Shown here: positions 35,045 to 46,785 of the stretch, in pieces
Numbering within the stretch: the stretch's first letter is position 1
How the letters are laid out: each line of letters starts with the position of its first letter
Origin: Microdochium bolleyi
Lineage: Eukaryota > Ascomycota > Sordariomycetes > Xylariales > Microdochiaceae
Length of the DNA: 64,000 nt
Direction of reading: 5' to 3'
Assembly: GCA_001566295.1 (NCBI GenBank)
Contig: KQ964265.1
Location: forward strand, 186,001 to 250,000
Notes under the pieces: model-generated
What the model was told of the DNA's origin: nothing
Database searches by the model: none
What the model saw: only the letters and a program-made list of their open reading frames with translations
Translations under genes and position numbers: made by a program

Positions 35045-36649
35045 TCACTGCCTGCCCAGAGCGTCGCACGCAATTCCCTCCAGCCCGTCCTGCTTCTCCG
35101 TGAAGATCCGAATGGCCTGCACGATCTTGGCCTCGGCCCTGCCGCCCATGCTCTCGCCGAACGCCTTCTTCCACGCCGCCTCGTCGCGCACGACCTGCTC
35201 GTCCTCAGCACCGCCCCAGGTCCTGGCCCCCTCCGCGACCTCGGCAGCCGTGAAAGCCGAGCCCGTGAGCCCAATGTCCGCCCAGGGGTCCGCGGGCGTC
35301 TCGGCGAGCTTCTGGAGCAGAGGCGGGGACACGGTGATGTGGTGAGACCCGGCGAGCATCATGACCTCCTGGATCGAGGTCAGCGACGCGGGGAGGACCT
35401 GCGTCTTGATAGCCGGTCTGTGGGCGTCGAAGTACGCCTGCGCCGTGGCGGAGAACGTGAAGGCCTTGGCCTCGTCGACAAACCTGGGACAAGTATCTCG
35501 GAGTCAGCGCACAACTCTCTCTCAAGAACGAGCCTCATGAGCTCCCGGTAGAAGAAGCATACAATCCCGAGGAAATGTCCAAATTTCACTCGGAGTAGCG
35601 ATCAAACAGAGAAGACCAAAGACAAAACTCACCCAGGGTCAAAGTGAACCCGCAGCTCGTTGATGTAGGGGGCAATGTACGTGCACCCGACGTTCGCGGC
35701 CAGCAGGGCCTGCTCCTTGCAGAACATGGTCGTCGCGAGCGTGGCGATCCTGGGCGTGGACGACTCGAGCTCCCGGCACGCCTGCATCCCTTCCCACGTT
35801 GCGGGGATCTTGATGCAGACGCGGTTCTGGGCGTCGTAGGAAGGATCGAGGGCCTTGAAGATGGCGATAATTCCTGCAGGTGGACTTCTTGTTAGTCTCC
35901 CCGTTGAACGTTTGTAGATGAGATTTTCCCGAGTGAAAAAACACCCAAGGCAAGTGAAGTAAAAGCAGAGCATGAGAATCCAAACTCACGTCTCGCGTTC
36001 CGCACGGTCTTCTCGACATCGTAAGCGTGCCTCGGGTTCGTCTCGACGTGCGAGTACCCGGACAGGAACGGCACGATGCGCAGCGCGAGCTTCACCATCA
36101 TGACCTCGACGGCGAGTTCGGGCTTGTCGACGCCGTCGAACTCCGGGCCCGTCAGGGAAGAGGCGAGGGACGCCGAGTCGGCGATGAGCTGCTCGTGCAG
36201 GAGGCGTGGCTCCTTGCCTTCATCGCTGGTGGTGGTGGCGGTAATGCCGGAGGGGCGGATAAGTTCGTGGTAGGCGATTGCCTGTAGATGGCGGAGCGTC
36301 AGCACGATGGGAAGGGCTGAGAATGGTCCCCCGAGGACACGCGAGTAAGGATGTGATGCTGCTGCATTGAATGAGACGAGAAACTAGCTAGTAATAGCGT
36401 ACCTGGTTTGAAGTACAGTCCACGAACGGGCCGAGCTCTCTGGCGACTGTGTTTCCCGAGGGCCAATCAGTAGATATTCGTCATCGTGGAGATGGATGGG
36501 CATTACTGCGCGGGAGACCACCCGTGCCGACCCCAACTCTATAGAAACAGGTGACATGATTACTGACCCTCGACATCGAACGTGTCGCAGTCGACCTGCC
36601 CGAGCGAGCGGAGCTTGTCGAGCAGCGTGTGCGGGCGGTCACCGGCCAT
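35045..36649 (-). CDS. Transaldolase family protein
   Basis: Aldolase-type barrel enzyme that transfers dihydroxyacetone units between sugar phosphates. Five exons on the minus strand: 36649-36568, 36446-36403, 36281-35990, 35873-35633 and 35483-35045, together 365 residues. All junctions have GT/AG and keep frame. The N-terminus (TLLDKLRSLGQVDCDTFDVEVARELGPFVDCTSNQAI in pieces across exons 1-3) matches fungal transaldolase paralogues. The Schiff-base lysine is probably Lys161 in CIKIPATWEG. Later barrel strands include TMFCKEQALLAANVG and SHHITVSPPLL. The high intron number and sequence suggest a secondary transaldolase like those seen near fungal specialised metabolism genes, not the housekeeping enzyme; that distinction is inference. 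Confidence 0.82.
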
Positions 36650-37704
36650 GGTTCCTCGTGATGTGTGAATGAGACCTTTCTTTGACTTTGCGGTCCTGAG
36701 CTCCGATAGCGTTACGCAGTTGAGATGGCGGAAAATAAACTGTTGATAGATGAATCAGCACGAGCCGGGCAATGGCAAACATGTGTGCCGTGATGTCTTT
36801 CGCAGAGAATTCACCCGAAGGCTCCGAGGTCACGACCCCGCCGACCGCCGGCAGCGGGTCGTCCGGTCCATGGATCAAGCCCCAAAGTCGCATGGCCAGG
36901 AATTACCCGTGTGGCGTGCCCGGGCCATTATTGATACTTAGTCGTACCCTCGGCCCACCCATCGAGGTCCCCTCGTCACCGGCAGCCGGGCCGTAGAATC
37001 AACAGAGGTCAGGCCCAATGATGCCCTGGAGGCTCGGTGCAAGAATTCACAGATCGGCAAGACACCAGACTTACAAATTCAGGATATGAAGAACTTCTCT
37101 TGACTGTCGCGGGGCAGGAAGGAACGGGAGTGTCGTCAAACTCGGGGACGCCGTTCAGGAACCAGGAACCGGGAACCGTCGAGGTTGGCAATGCCCCGGC
37201 AGCGTGAAGTGGGCGGGCACTAATTAAGCTTCTCAAGGGGTCCCGAAGTTGTGGGGAAGGGCATTAGCACCGAAGGGGAAACTCCGCGAGGCGGGACTCC
37301 ATACCAAAGGGTCCAGAACGTCCTGTGCCTCGTGTGCTGTTGCCACGCAACCAGCAAATCCTTACAGAGATGGAGACGTCCGCAGCGATATCGGGGCCTC
37401 ATTGCTGCAGAGAGCGGTGGTTTTCTCTCCTATCGTGAGATTCACAGTGTTTGACATCGTATCAGCTCAAGGACCCATGGAGATAAACGTAGCTTGTTGT
37501 GCATTGTGCTCATTAGTGAGACTCTAACTGTACCATGTACATTCCCTTCTCTTGTAAGCTCATTTGTACCCGAAGTGCAAGCATCGACGCCGCCGAACAA
37601 GCGACCAGGTCTTGTCACCGAACTTGAATCCCACATAAATTCCCGCTGAGAACTCCATATCCCGTACCCCAAAGCAATCTTTAAACACACTCGCGTTTCT
37701 TCAA
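36650..37704. other. Intergenic region transaldolase / msh6
   Basis: Upstream region of the transaldolase gene and 3' flank of msh6. Only short frames without domains are seen. Confidence 0.45.
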
Positions 37705-40700
37705 TCAAAGCGCCTCGATAGCACGCATCAGCACATCCATTCCTCTCACCGTGATATCCTCGCCCTTCGCATCGTCCAGCAGCGCGGCCACGTCGCTCAG
37801 CACGCCAAGCGGGATATAGCAGCCTTGCTTCGCCTTGTCCAGGCTCTCCTTGAGCCTGCTCGTGTGCTCCCACTCGCGTGCCGCCACCTCGGCGCGCTCG
37901 ATGACGCGGTCCGAGATGCCGCACATGGCCGCGCAGTGCATGCCGAAGCTGCCCTCGGCAACACCATCCTCGAGCTTGTACAGGAAAGTAACGCGCCGCG
38001 CGACCTCGTCGACGTCGATTTGCATGCGCTTCGCTCGGATCTCCGGGTGGTTCTCAAACTCGGTCGCAAGTGAGTGGTAGTGCGTCGCGAAGAAGCCCAC
38101 GCAGCCAATGTGCGTCGCCACGTGATGCAGGACCGCCTGCGCCACGGCCACGCCATCGTAGCTCGATGTGCCGCGGCCAAGCTCGTCGAGGATGACGAGC
38201 GAGCGGGGTGTCGCTTCCGAGAGGATCTTCTTCGTCTCGGACAGCTCCACGAAGAATGTCGACTGTGCGGCGAAGATATTGTCGTTTGCTCCAAGTCTTG
38301 ACATGATGCGGTCGCAGGGAGTGAGACGTGCGGATTTTGCCGGGACGTAACACCCAATCTGTGCCATAATGACAGCGGTGCAGGACTGATTGACAGAATT
38401 AGTACATGACACAATATCTAGAGAAAGAGGCTCGAGCTTACCATGCGCAGTATTGTCGATTTACCGGCTGCGTTGGCACCAGTCAGGAGGTTAATCTTCG
38501 CAGAATCGCCTCCCAGCACAACATCGTTGGGAATGAAGTCGTCCACCGAGCTGATCATGCACGGGTGTCGGAGTTCCTCAAATTCCACAACGCTCCTCTC
38601 ATCATCCACAAACACCGGCCGGCAACTCGGCTCACCCAGGGACGACGATGTTCGGGCCAAGCTGACAAGACAGTCAAGCTGGGCAACAATGCGGATGGCC
38701 TGGATCCAAGCGTCGTAGTCCACGTCAAACCGCTTAAATAAGCGCAGCGCGACGTCTCGGATGAGTTGTGAGTGGGTTTCCTCGGCTTCTTGGAGCTGGC
38801 GGACCAGAGCTGTGAGTTCCTTGAAGTAGTACCGCTTGACACTGGCCGTAGCGGACATTTGTTGCCAGTCTTTGGGTACCTTGACAGCCTTTGGCGCCTC
38901 GATCTGGTAGATCTCCTTGCCGACGTCGGTGAACTTGAGCGTGCGGGCCTTGAGCTCTGCCTTCTTCTTTTCCAGAAGCTGGTGCAACTCTTCCTTGATC
39001 TCTTCGATCCGGTCGTGGCTCTCGTCGAATTCCTCCTCGATACCCTTGGCAGGAATGAGAATCTTGTCTTCCTTGGCGCGCTTGCGGTCGAATGCAGTCT
39101 TCCAGAAAGACAACGGCTCACTCAGGTCGGGCATCGCGTTGATCAGACGGTCAATGATGCCCTTGCCACCGGTGAACGCGGTGAGAAGTGTCATGGTGTA
39201 CTCAATCTGCTCGAAACCGTCGAGCACTTTGACGAATTCGTCTGCCCGGCACGCGCCTGCGTGGACCCGCGAGATGAGTCGCTCAAGATCTGGCATCTTA
39301 GTCAGTTGACCTGAGAACTGTTCTCGCAAGGTTCTGTCCGCGTTCAGCATGTCGACAGCATCCAGACGCTCGTTAATCTTGGCAATGTCGCCGAGCGGAT
39401 GGCAGACCCAGGACTTGAAAAGGCGTTTGCCGAATGGTGTCACACATCTGTTGAGCAGGCTGAAGAGTGTGCCCTCAGTGCCGCCATTGACGGTGTTTGC
39501 GAATATCTCGAGGTTGATCAGAGTCTGGCCATCCAGGACCAGTGTGCCGTTCCGATGAATCGGGCTGTACACGTTGAAGTTGCCTTGAGACAGAAGGTTC
39601 TGCTCAATCTTTAGAATGCGGAGGTACTGAATGAGAGCGCCGAGTGAAGACATTAGAACGTCCTTGTCTCGAGCCTCGGCCAAAACTGTAGGCCAGACTT
39701 CCTCTGCATCAGGATCCTCTGCATTGGCAAAGTAGCCACTGCAGTCCAGTTCCCGTCTGGTCGTGTCCGCCTCCCAGAATTCGCTGCCGGTCTTGAAATA
39801 GTTCCAGATGGTCGTTGGTGAGGTATTGTTCTTCAATATGCGCAGCGCTTTGGTAGAGAGCTTTGACTTCTCCAGTACAAGTTCGCGAGGACTGATCTGA
39901 GCAACGAAGGTTTCAAACTTGGTCAAGTCCACATCGTCCTCAAATTCCGAGATGAAGAATTGGCCGGTGGCGGCATCGACAAAAGACACGCCAAAGACGG
40001 GATGGTCGTCAACGACAGACTCCTTGATGGCAACGCAGTAGGTGGCGTTGTCGTCTTGCAGCATGCCTGCATCGACCAGCGTGCCACCAGTCAGGACGCA
40101 TGCCAACTCTCGGCGAACAATCTTATCCTGCTTCTTGGTGTCGCGCTCCCGCATCTCCTTGGCCAGCGCCGACTCCATCTGCTCGACTCGCGCGACTTTG
40201 TAGCCCTTGGCGATGAACTGGTTCACCCAGATCTCGAGCGAGCTCTCGGGCACGCCTACCATGCGCATGTTGACACGATCGGTGAGCTTGAGATCGAAGA
40301 GCTGGTGACCAATGGTCGCGTCATTCTCGTAGAGCTCGTAGAACTTGCCCTTCTTGAAGAACACAATGGTGTCCCACAGCTTCTGCTTGATCTCCCAGTA
40401 CTGCTTCTCGAATGGCGAGAACTTGTTCCATGCCATCGGCGGAACATACACTGTGGATGGGTTGTACTCCGGGTGACCCGGTGGGTTGCGGTCGATGTCG
40501 TGGATGTTCGCGAGCCAAGAGTACCGCTCTTCTGGCTCTCGGGTGTGTGCCTTCTGCTTGGCTCCGGCAGCCTTTGCTTTCGCCGCCTGGGAAACTCTGA
40601 TCTTGATAGGCTCAAGGCTGTTGGGGTCATATCGCCACTGCTGAGCTGTAGATGTTTCCGGAATATCCGCCATGATATCTTCCATGTCTGCACCACCAAA

Positions 40701-41607
40701 GTCGTCCTCGCCCTCGTCCGGGTTAAAGCTCGGGTTTGGCGATGAGACTTGTGAGCGTTTGCGAGCCGCGGGTGCTTTGGTCGGTCGCTTCCGCTTCTTG
40801 GGTTTCGCATCTGAGTCATCGGAAACAATAAAGTCGTCCACGTCCATATCTTCTGTTGCATGTTAGCTTGATGGTTCCCATCTGTCAGAGAGGCTATAAT
40901 CCCAGGCAGCGTACCATCGTATTCTTCAACCTCTACAGCCTTGCCGCTATCAAAGTCGTCGTCGTCGTCGTCTTCCACAACCCGAGCTCTATTTCGGCTG
41001 CGTCGGACTTTGAGTGCCTCGAACACATCTTGGTCGTCGTCATCGGAGGATTCTGCGTAGTTGACAGTCTTCTTCGCCTGTCCGAGAGATAGTGTCAGCA
41101 GTGCCTGCCTCGCGTACATCACAGGTCGGGGAAAGGTGTACAAACCTTACGAGAGGGGCTGCTATCCGCAACGACTACCTTGGGGATAGATGCCGTCTGC
41201 CAAATGAAGTTAGTGGGTGCACTGGCACAATGATTCCACTCGCAGCAACGTACCTTGGCCTTAGGTGTGGGACCGTCCCGGCTGTTGTCGTTCTCATTGT
41301 GGTTCTCCTGGGAGCTCGATGGCTCTATCGCGTCGCTGCTAGGGACGGGTGTCGCACGGCTCTTGGTCCTGGCGGGCCTGCTGCTGAGCTGAAGGGAGTT
41401 TGTCTTGGCGCGTGAGGTCTCCTTCAGACACGGTGACGAGGCAGGCTCGGCGGAGCTGGCGGCAGCGGCAGAGCTGGTTGCGGGAGACGAGGCAGTAGCG
41501 GATTTTGAGAAGAAGCCGAGGATGCTCTTCTGTTGTTTGCCAGTCGAGGAGGCCGAGCTCGTGCTCTTAGTCAAGGTCGGCGGTCTCGCGGGAGTTTTGG
41601 CCGCCAT
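37705..41607 (-). CDS. MSH6: DNA mismatch repair protein Msh6
   Basis: MutS-alpha subunit that recognises base mismatches with Msh2. Exons are 41607-41254, 41196-41146, 41077-40915, 40849-38442 and 38385-37705, giving 1218 residues. A PCNA-binding box lies at 26-33 (QKSILGFF), followed by a disordered acidic N-terminus. The mismatch-binding domain starts near YVPPMAWNKF and has the Phe-X-Glu motif in GKFYELYEND. Connector, lever and clamp domains follow. The ATPase has a Walker A GANAAGKST, with Ala where many MutS proteins have Pro, and a Walker B LVILDELGRGTSSYDG. The last intron falls just after the Walker A helix (STILRM) and precedes SCTAVIMAQIGCYVPA. An in-frame ATG 33 bases upstream (41640) is possible. 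A consensus MCB box lies about 196 bp upstream. Confidence 0.95.
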
Positions 41608-42602
41608 GACGACGTCTGGCCGTTGGCGAGGGCTCGACAATTATTCGTGTTTGTAGCCCGGCGTATTTGTGGAAAGATTGCTTGACGGCTGTATAAAGGA
41701 TGCTTGCTTGGGAACAGTTACACCCTGATGTTGGAAGGAGAGGTGTTCGGGTGCAACGTCAGGAAGGGGCCGTGGGGGGAAGTCGCGAAGGAGAGTGCCG
41801 AGACGCGTCTCAGCTCGAGAAACCCATTAAACTCGGGCGGGTCGTGACGCGAGCTCTGAGCTTCTGTGGGGAGGCGCACAGAGCAGCGTGCGGGAAGACG
41901 GGCAGAGTGGGGCGGCACCTGAGGACGCGAGACCCTGGGCTTGTATCCTCTGGAGCTATTACGTAACACCAGCCGGGCAGTTCTCTACAATCACACGTGA
42001 ATAACCCAGAGAGCCGACCTGGCCAGTCATTCCCGTCGACGCAGCCCAGTCGTCACCAGTTGTCCCGAAATCTCTACCTTAGAGCGCTCAATCACGACAA
42101 CAACGACGACCGAGCACGTTGTCACGTTCAGCGAATGTGGCTCGCACGCTCCTCCGCCCTGGCGGGCCTGCTCGTGCGAAGACTAAGGCTGTCTGAACGA
42201 AATGTCTCAACTTTGGCAACTGTTCCTTTTGGCTTTCTTGCATATATGGCCTTCGATAGCTTTCTTTTTAGATTAGTTTTATGTTGTAATGTAGGAAACG
42301 TACGAGGGGAGGAAGGCACTCCGCTAATCTAATAACCTGGAGTCTATCTCATTCACATTGCGCTGCATACTGCTGCTGGAATAATATAGAGGAAGACCCA
42401 GGTACAATTACTAGCAAAAGGTATCGTGAATGATCTTATACATTAGTCTTCAGGGCGTTTGGTCTGTTACGTCTTGCTCACAACTTGGGATTTCGACATA
42501 TATATGGGAAACAAGTATGAGCGTTATGCAGCGTACTTTATATGCAATATCTGCAACGTCACAGATCAATCGCAAGTTCCATGCACCTGAAGACTTTGCA
42601 CC
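41608..42602. other. Intergenic region, msh6 promoter and F-box gene 3' flank
   Basis: The msh6-proximal half is GC-rich and contains an ACGCGT palindrome plus related CGCG-core words. The distal half (about 42230-42560) is AT-richer 3' flank. No gene is supported. Confidence 0.5.
41800..41811. promoter_or_regulatory. Palindrome with MCB core (ACGCGT) upstream of msh6
   Basis: A 12-nt perfect palindrome, GAGACGCGTCTC, about 193-204 bp upstream of the msh6 start codon. ACGCGT is the binding core of the yeast MBF (Mbp1/Swi6) factor, which drives G1/S expression of repair and replication genes including MSH6 in budding yeast. The site is seen; the function in this fungus is inferred. Confidence 0.45.
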
Positions 42603-43706
42603 TCATGCTTCTGCCTCAGAGTCAAATGCAGGTTCGACCTCGCCCGCAGCAGGGAACCGCTTCTTATACCTGTGCGCCCATAGCAAGCCGGGCTCCCTGG
42701 GGTTCGTGCGACTCTCACCACCACTTACACCCTCTCCGTTATCTGTTATCTCATCGTGGCCTGGTTCGAACAGGCAGACATCGTACCTCGGAGGTTTCTC
42801 ATACACCGCGTCGCTGCACGACTCGTCGCCAAAGTACGCCACCTCGAGCACGAGGTCCGCGGCCTCGACCAGCTCGTGCTTGAGCGTCTCGAACTCGTCC
42901 ACAACACCCAGCGACAGAGCGACCTCATCCTCGATATCGAACTCGTAGCATCCGTCCCCTTCTGACCCCCAGCTGTGGAAGCACGCCGTGAAGCACTTGA
43001 AGGCCCATCTGGGCCGCAGGCTGACCTGGTAGCCCTCGTATTGCTCACTACCGTGCAGGCGAGTGCACATATCGGATATCGCGCCAATGGTGAGCCCGCC
43101 AGCAGCAGCACAGCCGCCGCCGGGGCTCGCAGTCACGTCGTACAGTTTCGTCGTGAGGGTGATGGTGCGGGCCTTGATGTCGGGCTCGCAGCAGTACATG
43201 CCCACGCGGCGCACAGGCGGGTCCTGCTGGACGAGCATGCGTCGCCAGGAGGCGATATCGTTGCGCTTGGAGATGTCGGCGGCGGCGTCGTGGATGGCTC
43301 CCAGGTCCAGGATATATCTGGGCATTTGCCATGGCGTGTGTTCGACATGCGCCGGCCACCCACGTAGGAAAGCCGTGGCGTGGGGATTGAGCCGCGGGCA
43401 TCCTCCAACTTGGGCCGGAGCCTTCCCGCGACCCCTATTATTGCGTTTGGGGACGGCAGCGCCTGCGGACTTGCCGGGCACGGACGCAGCGAGGAAGAGT
43501 ACTCGCTGTATAGGTCCGGAAGTGTTGATGACACTGTGCCATGGCTTGCTGACACGCTGCGCAGAAGCGAGCAGTGTGCGCATGTCGAGGTATAGGAATA
43601 TCGATTCGAGGAGCTCGGTGGGTACAAGTGAGTTCGGGCTGCACTTCATCGCGGCGGGCCGATTCGCGCACGCGGCGAGGGTTGACCTGGGCGAGTAGGG
43701 TGTCAT
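42603..43706 (-). CDS. F-box domain protein
   Basis: Intronless gene of 367 residues from the ATG at 43706. An F-box at about 26-62 (LVPTELLESIFLYLDMRTLLASAQRVSKPWHSVI) would bind Skp1 in an SCF ubiquitin ligase. The rest has no WD or leucine-rich repeats. It resembles the large, lineage-specific families of fungal F-box proteins with a conserved but unnamed C-terminal region (RYILDLGAIHD, ARTITLTTKLYDV). The acidic C-terminus is short. The substrate is unknown. Confidence 0.78.
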   Translation of the reverse strand: MTPYSPRSTLAACANRPAAMKCSPNSLVPTELLESIFLYLDMRTLLASAQRVSKPWHSVINTSGPIQRVLFLAASVPGKSAGAAVPKRNNRGRGKAPAQVGGCPRLNPHATAFLRGWPAHVEHTPWQMPRYILDLGAIHDAAADISKRNDIASWRRMLVQQDPPVRRVGMYCCEPDIKARTITLTTKLYDVTASPGGGCAAAGGLTIGAISDMCTRLHGSEQYEGYQVSLRPRWAFKCFTACFHSWGSEGDGCYEFDIEDEVALSLGVVDEFETLKHELVEAADLVLEVAYFGDESCSDAVYEKPPRYDVCLFEPGHDEITDNGEGVSGGESRTNPREPGLLWAHRYKKRFPAAGEVEPAFDSEAEA

Positions 43707-44665
43707 GCTGCCTGATAGATTCTGTCTTTCTTCTACATCTGCAAGACTGTGAGGGGGCGACTACTGAATTGCTGTTCGAGGAAAATAGCGGCGGAGACCA
43801 TGGTCTTATGAGTTCTGGCGCCAGGCAGACTATGAGAAGATAATAGTTGCCAAAGGAGGCGCTAGCCAAAAATAGTGCACGCTCAGCCCTGACATCTCCT
43901 CCAGGGTGGACCTCCAGTATTATCACAGGGTCAAAGACCTCCTCTTGGTCCCCGAAGTTAATGCCAAGACGAGTGGCGGCGTTATACCCTGGCACGCTCT
44001 GCATCGTGACTCGGAGAGTGATTGTCACCCTAGATGAGATGAAACTGGTGAAAGCCTTGTTCCTAGCACTGGCCTATGCAGTCATGCTTGCTCTGCTAAG
44101 ACAGCTCCTCTATCTATGCTTCAATGCACTCAGCTTATCCACATTGTTAGCAGTAGAATGGCAGGAAGACATCGCTACTATGCTGTTCAGAACCTTGAGC
44201 GTGGCGGCGAAATGGAAATAAAGGCATTCTCATCATGACCTCTAACGACGTATTTTCTATGGTGCACGCCTTGTAGTCAAGGCTTCCTCTAATGTTGCGG
44301 TATTCGAGTCTGAGCACGGACGCGGAAGAGACCATATTCAGCACTTCGTCGAAGCAGCAGCTTGGCTACGGACACCACCATCACTGCAGACCAGTACCGG
44401 AAGCTCGCGACTCTACGCAGCAGCGGGAGAAAGATCAAATATCCCGTCCAGGCTGCGGTCTTTTTAACTTCACGGGGGAGAGCACTGCTGGGCCTAGAGC
44501 ACGTCAGGAAGGTCGTGGATGAGACTAGTAGATGTCGGCCAAGTTGAACAGGTGCTTCCTCAGCCATTGAACTTTTCAACAGTGGCTACTACTTCCTGCG
44601 CACATGTGCGTGATGATACTAGCTTTACGGTAACGATGTTTCCATTGCTCGAACCCGCCTTATAC
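43707..44665. other. Intergenic region with a possible gene remnant
   Basis: Between the F-box gene start and the chitinase 3' end. On the minus strand, about 44028-43844, a frame reads protein-like sequence (TITLRVTMQSVPGYNA, then GDQEEVFDPVIILEVHPGG) but degrades afterwards and has no clear start. It could be a decayed paralogue; this is weak. Confidence 0.3.
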
Positions 44666-46127
44666 TCAGAGCTCCGACTTCTGCGCCTTTGGCACAGCAT
44701 CCTCCCCCTCGACACCCACGTTGAGTGCCTTCCACCGCGCAAACTCCGGACCGTCGCTGCCGAGTTCCCACGCAAACACACCACCAACGCCCATAGTCCG
44801 GACGATGCTGCCAAACTTGTTCTTCACAGCCTGCGCAGTGTCAAACGTCCACCATATATCCAGCTTCTCGTCCCAGTAATAGTAGCTCCCGTCGTCGGGA
44901 TCATACCGTCCCTTATCGAGCGCGTCCCGCCACGACTCGCGCAGCCACTCCGGCGTCTCGTCCGCCCACGCGAACGCGCCGGCTTGGCCCAGATCACCGC
45001 CCGTGACGGGGTCTTCCATAAGCACTGTCGGACAGCCCACCGGGTTCTCCACGCAGGGGGCATGCTGCGTCTTGAACCACTTGACGTAGAACGCAAAGCC
45101 CAGGTTCAGGTCCTCTGCGCGCGCCCCGCGGTCCATGTACGCCCGCAGCGCCTCGATGCTGAGCTTCACGCCCGTGTGGTGCCTGGTCACGTTGTCGCGG
45201 CGGTTCATCATGTCGTACGTCATGACGTTGAGGAAATCGAGCTGCGTCATTATTGCAGGCAGCGTGGTGGACGTGAAGGCGAGCATGTCCCCGACCTTGC
45301 CCGGGACGGCGGCGGAGATGATCTTGTCTGGGCCGAGGGCGCTGCGGATCTCGGAGAGGAGTAAAGGGTAAGCCGCTATCTCCCAGGCCTTCTCGGAGTT
45401 TGGAATCTGCTTGTAGTCCTCGCCGTTGCCGCTGTCAGGAGGTCAGCAGTTTGCCATGATAAGCCCGTGTATAAGAGGAGTATGGCTCACCCGGGATACT
45501 CCCAGTCGATGTCAACGCCTGGGTCAACAGTGCTTGCAGTCAGCATACGTCCTGGGAGCTAAGCTTCAGCATATGTCAATGAAAGGGCATCACTCACCGT
45601 CGGCGCCCGTGTCCTCCACCATGGCAGCGACATTAGCCGCCCACCGCTTGCGGCTCTCCTCAGTGAGCGCTGCGGTGCTGAAGCCGGCCGTGTCGCCCCA
45701 GCCGCCGATGGCGATGAGCACTGCCACGCCGTCCCGAAACTGGGTCCGGGTCGTCTCGACAGTCTGCCACATCTCGGGCCAGTCGTGACCTCCAGGGTCG
45801 CGGTTGAAGACGTGCGGCCGCATGAAGCTCATGGCGACGTGCGTGACTGGTGCTGTGCGAGTGTCGTTGGGGAAGATTGCATGTTGGCTATGGATGGCCG
45901 AGGAGAAGACGAACGTCAGCTCGACCGACTACCGGCCCAGGAGTGCTCCTCGGTGAGCTCTGGTGGAGATGTGGGCAGGTGCAGAACCTGTGATGAGAGA
46001 GGACTGACTTTGTGAGGTACATGATGTTGCGGAACTCGGCGGCCGCAGCAGAGGCCATACTTGCGGCGGAGAGCATGAGGACGAGAGCTCTGGCGAAGAG
46101 ACTTCGGATCGAAGGAGAACGGGACAT
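44666..46127 (-). CDS. Secreted GH18 chitinase
   Basis: Hydrolyses chitin through the substrate-assisted GH18 mechanism. Exons are 46127-46009, 45887-45598, 45518-45491 and 45431-44666, giving 400 residues. The N-terminus is a signal peptide with a hydrophobic ALVLMLSAASMASA core. Exon 1 joins exon 2 as FRNIMYLTNQHAIFPND, restoring the first barrel strand. THVAMSFM and AIGGWGDTAGF (substrate strand) follow. The tiny third exon supplies the catalytic DxxDxDxE-type motif as GVDIDWEYPG, whose Glu is the proton donor. MTYDMMNRRDN is the conserved Met-Tyr-Asp strand, and WWTFDTAQAVKNK and GGVFAWELGSD close the barrel. No carbohydrate-binding module or GPI signal is seen. It resembles small single-domain fungal chitinases. 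Confidence 0.9.
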
Positions 46128-46785
46128 GATGTCGTAGTCACTCGATGGTCGTGTTCGCCACGGCGACGGCTGTTCTTCTGGATCTCAGATTGCCACGAGG
46201 AGACCCGTCAGGGACGATGACCAGCCTTGGAGAGACCCTTAGGGCTTTGTGCGACGTAGTGATAGTTGGACGGTAGTAGATTCGAATCTGGGAGAAAGCT
46301 CTGGAGCTGGCGACGTTGGTGTCCTGGTCGTGAACTGGAACGAGGACGTCCTCGCATGGCTGAGGGGCAGGCGGACCTGGCAGAGTGGGGCCAGGGAGGC
46401 GGGGAGGGCAGGGGTTAGACGACCCCTTCTCTCAAGGATGGCCAAAGATATCACATTGTGGCAGGCGGACTCCTGGTTTACCTTTACCTTTATGTTCAAT
46501 ACCCTCGTATAAGATCGAGAGGCTCATGCATAATGCATATTGGATCTGGTATGGAAGATAGTGGAATAGGAGCAGAGGTCGCGCCAAATCGGCCTGTGAA
46601 AGAGGATCGGCGCCTCGCGAGAGACGCCTATGGTTGGATGATCACTCCAACGACCCCGGGCATTGTACGAAACGGATGATAAAGAACAGTACACATAAGT
46701 TCAAAATGAGAATCCTACTACTCTGGGTGAAAGAATCACAAAGTATTTCCTTCCCTTGCAAATATATCGCCGCGAAAACCAATCC
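46128..46785. other. Intergenic region chitinase / permease
   Basis: Chitinase promoter and permease 3' flank; no gene or RNA is supported. Confidence 0.45.

Noticed and set aside
39960..40745. 261-codon plus-strand frame
   Set aside because: Antisense shadow of msh6.
41608..41640. Upstream in-frame ATG of msh6 at 41640
   Set aside because: It adds 11 residues; the start at 41607 gives the more usual Ala-Lys-Thr-Pro beginning. It cannot be excluded.
44362..44547. 61-codon plus-strand frame near the chitinase 3' end
   Set aside because: It begins with TTG, is short, and has no domain or supporting context.
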